From Symsagittifera roscoffensis (lineage: Eukaryota > Xenacoelomorpha > Acoela > Convolutidae), in assembly GCF_963678635.1 (NCBI RefSeq), contig NC_087064.1:67692025-67756024 (forward strand): a stretch of 64,000 nucleotides of DNA. The letters run 5' to 3'. The position numbers were made by a program, and so were the translations under genes. Each line of letters starts with the position of its first letter. Position 1 is the first letter of the stretch. Below are positions 12,911 through 22,550 of the stretch, piece after piece. Below the pieces are notes generated by a model. That model was not told the origin of the DNA. It searched no databases and was given only the letters and a program-made list of their open reading frames with translations.

Positions 12911-15900
12911 ATGTTAAGATGTAAGCTGGACAGAGTGGCGTTTATGGAAGAAGTCTGGACCGTGATTCAGAGCTATGGGACCCAGTCCATCCTCAAAACA
13001 GGTCTCAATCAACCCTTGATGAGAGAAGTACTTGACAAGCTTGATGAGTGTGAAGGGAGACTGAGTGAGTTATTGATCGACTCAGCCACTGATGAGAGTG
13101 AAGCGAATTCTCCTATCAAGATGACACCGCAGGACGATGAAGGAGAGGTGGTGTACCTGTCAAGAACCAGGAGAGGAACGATGCGATCGAAAATGGTGAT
13201 TGATAAAATCAATGCGATGAAAATGAAGTTAGGCAGCAGAGTGATGCCGAGGAGAATTGGAAAGACGAAAGTGGATTCAGAAATATCGGTGAAAGCTGGT
13301 AACTCAGCGAAAAGAAAACGAGTCGAGGAGGTCATGGATTTGGGGCAAGGTGATTATCAATTGTCTGGCACAGATAGAATATTAACTGATATAGCGATGG
13401 TGCCACCCATTCTCATGGCGGGGATAAAGTCAACCGATTATAAATCCAAAAGGAGTGACCGCACTCTGACTGGAGCAACTTTAGAAATGGAAATACTCAG
13501 CCAATGTGGAGAGAGCAAAATGAGGGACTTCAAGCCATCTCCCATGAATCATGGAAAGGGAAGTGTTGCAGGACAACTAACACCAGTGGAATACAACCGA
13601 CTAACCGTGTCGGAGACAGTGTCGATATATGAACCCACCGGTGGATACATGGATATGTTGGAATACCGAAACTCGGCTAGAGGGTTTGTAATGGCCCTGG
13701 AAGACGAAAAAGCCATGGAGGGTTATCTGGAAATGATGTTGCAAGGCACCACCCTCAAGCAGAAGGCATATGGAACTTTGGCGTCGTCTGACATACAGGC
13801 AGAAACGATCGAGCAGTTAGTGAGCCTTCCATGGAAAGCAGTAGTATTGAGATATTTCGAAGAAGAAATGAGGACTACAACAAGAATACATGCTCTCGTG
13901 GCAGTACCTTACATAAGGACAGAGTTACAACTCAGGTTCGCCTGGTGCATGATGGGAGTGACTCGCGAAGAATACGATTCAGAAGAAAGAAAGAGATCAA
14001 AAGAAGAAAAGGTTTTCCTTATGACGAATCTGAGGGATCTGATAGTCCAGGAGGGAGCAGCAGTAGCGTGTGCGAAGCGGAGAGACGCTCTCTGTTTCAT
14101 TCGATTCCTGATAGAGCAGATTTCAGTACCTGCATTGAACACTTGTGTTAAAATGTTGAGGGAAGGCGATGAGCGAATTAAAGCCTTGTTCTTGCTAGCG
14201 TTGCTGGATATGCAGCAGAGTAAACCGATGAGGGTAAACATGAAAGAACCTGAAGAATTGGAACCCATGAAAAAGATAGACGAGATCAGGAGATTCTCAA
14301 ACAAGGAGTTGAGACTCACTAAAGAATCTATGGAGCATTGCCGAAATCCAGTGAATACTGTGGACCGATCAAGAAAAAGTCATATAGCTACGTATCCGGG
14401 ATCATAGGGATAGCGTACAATCCTTTCCTGAGTGAAGACATACGCGATTGCTTCTTTGATTATGAGCAGGCGGTGTTACTAAGATTCTGGACGTCCAGAA
14501 TTGTAACGATTAAGAGCGTTAACAATCCACAGGCCAAATTGGGATTGGTCTTGGAAGAAGAGGTGACTGCACCTTCAGTACCAAAATCCGACAAGAGAGT
14601 GGAGTTTGGGTTGGGATTCTCAGATGAATTACTGAGAACGAGTTTGATGGCAGTGTGGGAGTTGATGAGGCCATCATGGTGTCCTAGTCCCAACGCTGAC
14701 TCAATATTACGGGCGACACAAGACGTACAGAGGGAACTGAATGCAGACTGTAACCTGCGTGACCTCAACATCATATATAATGTGATGATAACAGCCTCTA
14801 AGAGCAACGGAGAAGATAAAGTGGAGTTGCCTGGCTGGGGACCAGAAGACTGGGTCAAACCTGGTAGCTGTCTGGCGGAAGTCTGTGGACTGGAGGGTCA
14901 TGTTTGTTGAGGTCTAGACTGTGTAAAAACCCTGGAGAAACAACACAAGCAATTGACAGCATTGTTTGGAAATGTAGTGATGAAAGCAAGAACGGAGACG
15001 GAACTGATAGTAGATTGCCATGGAGGAACCGATGTGAATCTAGTGACTGCACTAGGATTCTACAGCATGTTTGGTTCTTTAGAGTCACTATTGAATCTAG
15101 AACAGAAACTTGAGATGGTCACAGCCATCAGCGTAGAAGTATTTCCAGGAGTTCTGCAGACTGAGCAGAAATATATAGGAAAATGGAGGGAAGCAATCGA
15201 GACAGAAATGAACATCAGACACAGCGAAACTTATTGTAGACCATCAGGAGCACGATATTTGGTGGGTTCAACGTTGGCTCCAATGTGCAAGAGCAGGTAT
15301 CCTGTACATTTCGTAGCTGTGGATGTGAAGAGTACAAGAACGATTGTGGATCAAGCCTTCTCAGTGCCGAAGTGTGTGAGATTGGCGAGAATGTCTAAAA
15401 AGTCTTGCGAGTTACTATGTAAGATGTTCTCAGCAATTCCAGAGAGAACCAAAGAAGAGTTGGAGTCGATACTAGGAAAGAAGTTCATGGGATATGTGAG
15501 CGGGAACTTCAGTGACTTCGAAAAACAGAAACAGAGAGGATCAACTGTCACAGATTACAATGCAGTAGATGAGAATGATGAAATCCACCGAGTGATGATG
15601 GAAGTGGAACCATTGCTGGAAGCTTCGGGAAAACGTAATTGGAGGAGCATCATGTTGACGCATGACGAGTTTCCTTGCCACTGCTTGCTGCAGACCTGGT
15701 GGTATCCCAAGCGTAGTAATCTGATGTTGATCTGGGACTCTGGAGAGCTGCTCTCCATGGGTTTACCAGATTCATCACAGCCCGTAACAATAGTGATAGT
15801 GGGAGTTATGATGGCGATACGATGGCTGGAAGCTCATGTGAGAGAAAATAATAGACAGGAGGCGCCGACGAGAGAACAATTGCGGAAATTAGATTGTCTA

Positions 15901-16422
15901 AAAGATTTAGATCTTTTTGAGACAATGTGCAAAGTTCTAAACATTCCGATGGAAGTGAAGAAGATATGGGCGAGAAAACGATTGATGCCATGGTTCAGAG
16001 CCAACATGACTGCATGGTTGTACGAGTATGCGAAAAAGCATATGTCGAAGCACGGCAGGGTGTACAGTGAATATCAGCTGGACATTGGGGCAGGAGCTTT
16101 CAAGCGAGCTCTCGTGACTCATCGGAATGCAGTGACCACTGCTGTGAAAAGAATTTCCAGGACGAGTGAGCGTAGTGGAAATGAAAAGGCAGAGATGCTG
16201 AAAGAAGATTTGGAGAGAAACGTGACGTTGTGTCTCCACAACAGTTTCTGCAGAAACAGAGAATCCAACGTGGATCCCCTACCTTGCTGTAAACAGAGGG
16301 TGGAAGAGCAGAAGTGTTGGAGGACGGCTTCCAACAGCGTCAGGATAGCCAACGATGTGCTACAAGACAGGGAAACCGAAAGTGCGGAGTCAGTATCACA
16401 GGAGGAAGAAATGGAACATTGA
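12911..16422 (+). pseudogene. 3' half of ORF3 in copy 1, truncated and broken
   Basis: The sequence matches ORF3 of copy 2 from about its residue 1010 to its natural end. The deletion fuses spacer DNA to ORF3, so a spacer ATG at 12911 is in frame with the remaining 3' half and opens a new 498-codon frame. A 1-nt loss near 14333 ends that frame; the original frame resumes at 14338 and is stopped by TGA at 14908-14910, where copy 2 has GGA. It then runs open to TGA at 16420-16422. This copy keeps CGA near 15811 where copy 2 has a stop, so it shows the original C terminus (ending EEMEH). Function unknown. Confidence 0.85.
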
Positions 16423-16932
16423 TGAATGGTCGAGAAAACAAGAGGCAAAAAGAAAGAAAATTAGGAGAATTTAGAAGTTTTTGAATTTCTAAACGACGAA
16501 AAAAGAAGAGAACAAAGGAGTGATAAAGAAAAGTTAAAACTCAGAATTGTTTTATGTGTGTGAAAAACTCAAGTGAGAAACCAAGCAACCAAGTTGTAAT
16601 TGAAAACTGAAACATTTAGTTGAGTTTTGAAATTGTTGAATTTGTAAATTTGCATTTTGATTTTAGTTGAAGTGGCTTTAGAGACACTCACTTATTATTT
16701 ATTTAGAAAGGCTTAAGGGAAGAGTATATTTAAATATTCCAGCCTGCACGATTGTTTTTAATCACTTAGGAAGACTGATCACTTTGTGGTGACGTGGAAG
16801 GCTTGAGTAATCTCTCGAAGAGGGAGATTGTTTCATTGTTCTTTCTAACCACAGAGTTTCTTAGTTTTAATATTCAGGACAATAACAAGCAAGATTTCCG
16901 AAGGGAAGAAGCATAGTAGGATAATTTTAGCT

Positions 16933-16965
16933 TGTTGGTTGGCAGGACTGTCCTGCAAGCCAACA
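16933..16965 (+). other. Near-perfect hairpin in 3' UTR, copy 1
   Basis: Two 16-base arms (TGTTGGTTGGCAGGAC and GTCCTGCAAGCCAACA) pair with one G.U and one mismatch around a tiny loop. The sequence is unchanged in copy 2 at 42018-42050. It is a likely RNA structure of unknown role. Confidence 0.55.
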
Positions 16966-17229
16966 CCTTTTAAATCTAAGAGAAAAAGTTTTAATCGGGA
17001 CATTGACACTGGGAGTCAGAAAATATGTTTTATCTTAGGTTGTATCCTCAATGTGCAGATTAATGAGAGAATTTGAAGGCTATAATGATGTAGTATGATG
17101 CCATTTATATTCTGCAGTGAGTCGATGTGACGTGGATAAAAGTAATTTCGTGCATTTTGTAAATTCTGTTCGATGACTCTGTGCCGATTTTATGAACATT
17201 GCGCGATTCAATGAGGACATTGACCGGAC

Positions 17230-17242
17230 TGTCCGGGGAGTA
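17230..17242 (+). other. Candidate plus-strand priming site at 3' LTR, copy 1
   Basis: TGTCCGGGGAG followed by TA directly precedes the LTR, where a polypurine tract is expected. The purine run (GGGGAG) is short, so the call rests on position and on the same junction in copy 2 (42313-42325). Confidence 0.45.
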
Positions 17243-18162
17243 TGTGACATTCGACCAGAATGTGAAAAATGCAATCTCTGCAGAATTCGGAATTTTAGCA
17301 GTAAGCCTTCCGGATTGGTGGTTTTTAAGAACTAAGAGCGTTATTGGAACGTTTGGCCAGACGGTGAGGGCTGGAATATTCTAGTATTTTAAAATTTCAA
17401 AAATTCGAATGATGACGTCACATTTCTGAGAAATGCTGAAACGGCCATTTTAACAAAAAACGAGAGAGAAAACACAACAACATTAGTTGCGCTGACGATA
17501 ACGACGATAATCGTGATTGAAAAACAGCAGCAGATTGCAGGAATAGCAGAGAACGTTCCGAGTTGCAACTATTGTGCTGCTACAATAGTTGCAAGGCCGT
17601 TGCGAGCAACGGTGAAGGGTGAGAAACCAGCCTTCCGGATTAGGAGGAAATCAAGATTAACGAGCTTGATTCAGCGGATTCGTCAATCCGGAAGGGTAAA
17701 GGAACTAGAACTTTTATCCTGTTGCATAAACTTTTAGCTTCTTGTCATGTCCTGACTTGAATTTAATTGATATCTAGATTCATTTTGATAAGGATGAGAA
17801 GCTAGGAGTTGGGGGAAAGGGTTGATTCATCTTCGATGGAGATGATGATTTTTATCTACTGAACAAAAACAATAGTAATATAATAAGTAGTAACCCTGTT
17901 TTTAGGAGTGACCTCGTGGTCTGGGGATACTGAGACCCAGCCATGAGCTCACTATTTGCATGTAATTAAGTTAATTTGAGCGTTCTGGTCGAAGCCGGAG
18001 AACAGTAACGTTTTTGTCGACCCGATATTAGAAAGACCACCGAAAAGTACTGGCTTGGTAGAGACGGTGAAAAGCATGCAAAGCTCTGTTTAGACGTTAG
18101 CCAGTCGTTTTAAGACTTAGTTTTGTTATCCGTCGATATGTATCTTCCGGGCGAATGTTACA
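17243..18162 (+). repeat. 3' LTR of copy 1 (920 bp)
   Basis: It begins TGTGACATTCG and ends CGAATGTTACA, giving TG..CA ends with 10 of 11 bases as inverted repeat. It has the same length as the LTRs of copy 2. The left half is clearly more diverged from them (roughly one base in five by eye) than the right half (roughly one in twenty). A perfect 13-bp stem with a 6-base loop lies at 17563-17594 (TTGCAACTATTGT arms). No AATAAA signal was seen. Confidence 0.92.
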
Positions 18163-18602
18163 ACCTCTACAGGACCGATCACAAGCGACCAGACGGTTTG
18201 ACGCTCGTTCCATTGCCTGATGGTAAGCAGCTCTTGTGGGATGTAACGGTAGTAGACTCCTTAGCTCCTTGTAGGATTAATGCCGGGTCTGTTTGTAACT
18301 CTGGTACGGCTGCCGCTGAAGCGGAAGAGCGAAAAATTGACAAGTCCTTTCTTCTATAAGATCTTGTAAATGATGGATATCTTTTTCAACAGCTAGCTTT
18401 TGAAATTCAGGGTGCGGCCGGCCCCAGCATAGAAGTTTTTTTGAGCAAGCTTTGTAAGAACCTAAGCATATGCACTGAGGAACCCAGAGCAGGCAGCTTT
18501 TTAAAACAGAGAATCTCCCTGGCAATACAGATTGCGAACGCCGCTTGCGTACTCAGAACAATAAATGACAAAATAACTTTCGACGAAATTTTTTACTTGT
18601 AA
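18163..18602 (+). pseudogene. Tail of a non-LTR retrotransposon reverse-transcriptase ORF
   Basis: Directly after the LTR, one frame reads the C-terminal region typical of many LINE-type polyproteins: KRPDGLTLVPLPDGKQLLWD, then VTVVDSLAP, AAAEAEERK, and after a TAA at 18357-18359 the same frame continues with GGCC-region residues leading to EEPRAGSFLKQRISLAIQ and stops at 18600-18602. Only this last part is present. Copy 1 lies against its left side, so it looks like the insertion target, and copy 2 begins 43 bp after its stop codon. One in-frame stop makes it a pseudogene. The family assignment rests on recognised motifs, not on a search. Confidence 0.75.
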
Positions 18603-18645
18603 CACTTATATATTATATTTTCTCGTGTCGAGTTGCTTGTTCTTA

Positions 18646-19565
18646 TGTGACATTCGACCAGAATGGCCAAAATGCAGTCTCTGCAGAATTCAGGATTTTA
18701 GCAGTGAACCTTCCGGATTGGCGATTTAGAACGGATAAGGACGTTATTTGAATGATTGGCCAAACGGTGAAGGCTAGAAGATTCTGGAATTCTAAATTTT
18801 AAATTTTCGAAGTGATGACGTAACATTTCTGAGAAATGTTAAAACGGCCATTTTGGCTAAAATAGCAGAAAGAAACAGAACAACTTTATCTGCGATTACG
18901 AACAGTACGAAAATCGAGACTAAAAAACAACAACGAACTACCGAACAGCAGAGGACGTTCCGAGTTGCAACTATTGTGCTGTTACAATAGTTGCAAGGCC
19001 GTTGCGAACAACGGTGAAGGGTAAAAACCAGCCCTCCGAGTTAGCGTGAACCTGAGGTTAAGGAGCTTGATTCGGCGGATTCAAGAATCCGGAAGGGTCT
19101 CGGGACGGAAACTTTTATTAACTCACATAAACTTTTAGCATCCTGTCATGTCCTGACTTGAATTTAACTGATATTTTGATTAGTTTTGACAAGGATGAGG
19201 TGCTAGGAGTTGGGGGAAAGGGTTGATCCATCTTCGATGGAGATGATGATTTTTATCTACTGAACAAAAACAATAGTAATATAATAAGTAGTAGCCCTGT
19301 TTTTAGGAGTGACCTCGTGGTCTGGGGATACAGAGACCCAGCCATGAGCTCACTAATTTTGCATGTAATTCAGTTAATTTGAGCGTTCTGGTCGAAGCCG
19401 GAGAACAGTAACGTTTTTGTCAGCCTGATGTAAGAAAGACCACCGAAAAGTACTGGCTTGGTAGAGACGGTGAAAAACATGCAAAGCTCTGTTTAGACGC
19501 TAGCCAGTCGTCTTAAGACTTAGTTTTGTTATCCGTCGATATGTATCTTCCGGGCGAATGTTACA
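18646..19565 (+). repeat. 5' LTR of copy 2 (920 bp)
   Basis: It starts TGTGACATTCG and ends CGAATGTTACA. Every base agreed with the 3' LTR at 42326-43245 in a line-by-line reading. The 13-bp stem-loop seen in all LTR copies is at 18965-18996. A candidate start site or TATA box could not be assigned with confidence. Confidence 0.95.
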
Positions 19566-19577
19566 TGTATGTTTTTA

Positions 19578-19595
19578 TGGCGCTCCTGGGTGTTA
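19578..19595 (+). other. Candidate tRNA primer binding site, copy 2
   Basis: It has the same TGGCGCTCC start, 12 bases after the 5' LTR, as in copy 1 (42-59). The tRNA is not identified. Confidence 0.5.
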
Positions 19596-21499
19596 TTCTT
19601 TCATAACATCATGACCGGCGGAACCGTTAACGAGCACTCCGCGCCGAGCGGATGCTCACATTAACGCCCTTAATAGGCCTAAACTGCCGGGGCGGAAGGG
19701 TAGTTCGGAACGCGGAAGCCTTCCGGATTACCGTGAATAGTTTTTTAACCTAGTTAAGACCGAAAATTCACGAACCAGGAAGGGTGGGGGGAATCATGAA
19801 CCCCTCATCCCCTGAGTGGTTTGTGACCAAAAACACTTAAAGATATAAGCAAAACCAAACAAAAAGTAGTATAGTACCCAAGAAAAACAAAAAAACATAA
19901 AAAATAACCGAAAAAACCAAAAACAGTAAAAAAGTAAAAAATCAGTAGAAATCATCCCCCCAGACAAGATGTGATTCAACCCCCCCGTTTGTTGTTGATA
20001 GATATATTGTTGTTACAGGCATTTATATCAGTCAGGATCGTTACGATCAATTTTCTAGCCCGTTTGTGAGGCTTGTACTGTAGGGTTATTTGAGCATTTA
20101 AGCACGTTAATGATAAATTGCGCTCAATCCGGAAGGGTCAGCTGATTTGCGCTCAATTCGGAAGGGTCTTGGGTGAAGACCGATCCGGCAAGCAGTACAA
20201 GGAGCAACAAGAAGGGGCTCAACGACAACAACAATCGACTGTTGGGTATCGTTAACAAGTTCTGTATCCCTTTTGGTACAAAAAGTAAGATAGTAATCTG
20301 TGGGGGGCTCGACAGTGCTGCACTGTAGTGACCCTTCACCGAACTGCGAATATCCGAGTTAAGCACCTTAATTCGGATAATAAACAAACCCGGAGGGGTA
20401 TAGTATTACTAATATTATTATTTATATAGCCTATATTAATAGTCTAATATCGTTTTTCAGTGAAAAACAACGAAAACAGACCGGTTTTTAGGGTCAAAAT
20501 AGCGATATTTTGATCCCCCCACAAGTCGCGATTTTTGAGATATCGATATTTTTTGAAACGGAAAAAAGCGCTAAGTTAGTGTGTTACATCGTAACTGCAC
20601 TACTGTAATAAGTGGAACCGGTTAACTTTAGTTCGGAAGAGGTTGGAACTAGTTTGGTACAAAAAACCAAATTTTCCCAATTTTTGATAGTAAGAAACAC
20701 TAAAAATTTAGAAAATTTTTTGAAATTTTTGAGGTAGGACAGTAAAAATAGTTGTTCGGACAACGTCCACTAGTGAATCTACAAGTCTTAAAATCCGCTA
20801 CCCGAAAGCCTTCCGGGTTGCAGAGAAATCGAACATAACGTGTTTGATTTGGTGGATTCATCAATCCGGAGGGGTCCAGGTAGCATAGTTTTTCGCAAAA
20901 TTTTTCTACAATAGCGTTTTAGATCGGGTCTTTTGCATTGAACTAGAAGAGTATAGGCCTTCTGAGCTCGGATCAATAATTTTTAGGTCGAAAGGACCAG
21001 ATTTGCGGAAAAAGTTAGGCGGAACCTATAAGAGAGAAAATTTTTTGAGTTCGGAAAAAAGACGTCTTGGTTAATAACTTTGGAACTACTGATCATATCG
21101 AGTTGATCTTGGTACCAATAGATCAGAAATTAGCTGAGCTTACTAATAGGATCAGAAATTTTTCGGAAAAGCGAGCGAGAAAATTTTTTGAGATTGTTTT
21201 TAGCAAATTACACAAATCCGGAGGGGTACACCCTTCACGTTTTATAAATTTTTCTGAAAAACCCTTATACCCCTACCAAAAGTTGATAGCGATTGAACTA
21301 AGTAACTTAGGACAGTTCTAGACAAAAAGGGAAGGCTGAAGGCACAAGACAACCATAATAGAGTCGAAGTTAGGCAAGTGATAAGACCCTTCACCGTTAG
21401 TGTGAATTGTCAAATAAGTGCCTTAACTTCAATCCGGAGGGGTCTAGGAAAGGACCCTATACCCTTCCCAGTTAATTCAAACAGCATAAAAGCAACGCA

Positions 21500-21762
21500 G
21501 AACGTATCCGGAGGGGTATAAGCTGAAATTAAGAAAACTACAAAAAGCTACTTTGACAGAGCTAAGGGCTCCCAATCCGGAGGGGTCGAAATTTTTCAAA
21601 GTCAGAGGGGTCCGAATCCGGAGGGGTCTACTTTCCACAAAACCGGAGGGGTCCGAATCCGGAGGGGTCTTATAGTTGCTAATTCCGAGGGGTCCCAATC
21701 CGGAGGGGTCTATATTCTGACAGTCCGGAAGGGTCCTATTTGTGCCAATCCGGAGGGGTATC
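21500..21762 (+). repeat. Tandem array of TCCGGAGGGGTC motifs in leader, copy 2
   Basis: The units are the same as at 1960-2312 but fewer, with different linkers (for example CTACTTTCCACAAAA). Each unit pairs a GAGGGGTCC half with an AATCCGGAGGGGTC half. Confidence 0.8.
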
Positions 21763-22550
21763 ATTTTATTAAGGACTTAGGTAAACGAAAGAAAGACTAA
21801 AAAGCGAGAGGTATTAGGTTATTAATACACAGGCTAGGTATCAGTGACTGCACTGGTAACTTGCCTCTCAAAAAGAACCAGACTAATACAAAACAGGTCC
21901 GAACTCGGATATTCGCGACACTAAGTCTAAATTAAAAAGAGCGTGACTCATTGGTGTGGATTGAAACATAATACGTTTTTGGGAAAAGTAACTGCCCTGA
22001 GGATTTTAGTAGGTCTAGCTCGGGCAGTCCGAAGGCAGATAGGTAACACAGTACTCGGTGGGTGCAATAGACGCCCACTTGAGAAAATTACTGCCTTCAA
22101 AGTTTTGTCTGTTTGGTGCAGCACCAAGCAGGGAAAGCTTTTTCTTTAAAAGACAGGTTCGACTATTGTACTGCGACCGACTAAGAGTACAAGACACATA
22201 CGTTTTTTTTATATATACATTCATATTGTGTCGATATATATATATATATATATTTTTTTGTTTTTGATTTTAAATCAACCTAAACTGTGCTTGATTGGGT
22301 GGTGACTACACTATCTTTTAAATTGACTGATAACATCATATTGTGCTAGTTTCCAGATCTTTGGACCGATAATCGGCTAGTGTGAATAAATTTTATACAA
22401 ACTGTACTCTGACAACATACAGGGATTCGTGGTCACTATTTAATAGATTCTGGTGAAATTTATTGTGTTGTGTCATTATTTTTGTTAATAAAACTATAAG
22501 GTCTCTAGCAATTGAGTCAAGAGTAGGCATAGGAAAGTGACAAATAAAGA

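Larger units (their letters stand above)
16423..17242 (+). other. 3' untranslated region of copy 1
   Basis: This 820-bp AT-rich stretch between ORF3 and the 3' LTR has no gene. It is conserved with 41506-42325. It contains a strong hairpin at 16933-16965 and ends with TGTCCGGGGAG just before the LTR. Confidence 0.7.
1..18162 (+). mobile_element. Giant Ty3/Gypsy-type LTR retrotransposon, copy 1 (decayed, internally deleted)
   Basis: The window opens inside the last 29 bases of this copy's 5' LTR and the copy ends with its 3' LTR at 17243-18162. Between them are a 3-kb leader, a gag-pol region (3086-12639) and the 3' part of a large accessory frame (12911-16422). It aligns with copy 2 (18646-43245) throughout, differing by a few percent by eye in coding DNA. 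Relative to copy 2 it lacks 5,556 bp (equivalent of 32444-37999), removing all of ORF2 and the first half of ORF3. Frameshifts near 8987, 9670, 10225, 10684, 11180 and 14333 and a stop at 14908-14910 make it non-autonomous. The right flank is a non-LTR retrotransposon tail. The target-site duplication cannot be tested because the left flank is outside the window. Confidence 0.93.
19566..22550 (+). other. 5' untranslated leader of copy 2
   Basis: This 3-kb leader is colinear with 30-3085. It contains the GCGA-loop hairpin (20491-20516), scattered TCCGGA(A/G)GGG motifs, the array at 21500-21762 and an (AT)n run near 22233 that copy 1 lacks. No gene is supported: the open stretch at 21943-22149 starts with a non-ATG codon and changes length between copies. 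Confidence 0.7.

Noticed and set aside
18123-18359. Single gene starting at 18123 within the LTR
   Set aside because: The first 13 codons are LTR sequence repeated at other LTR ends; the real coding remnant begins only after 18162.
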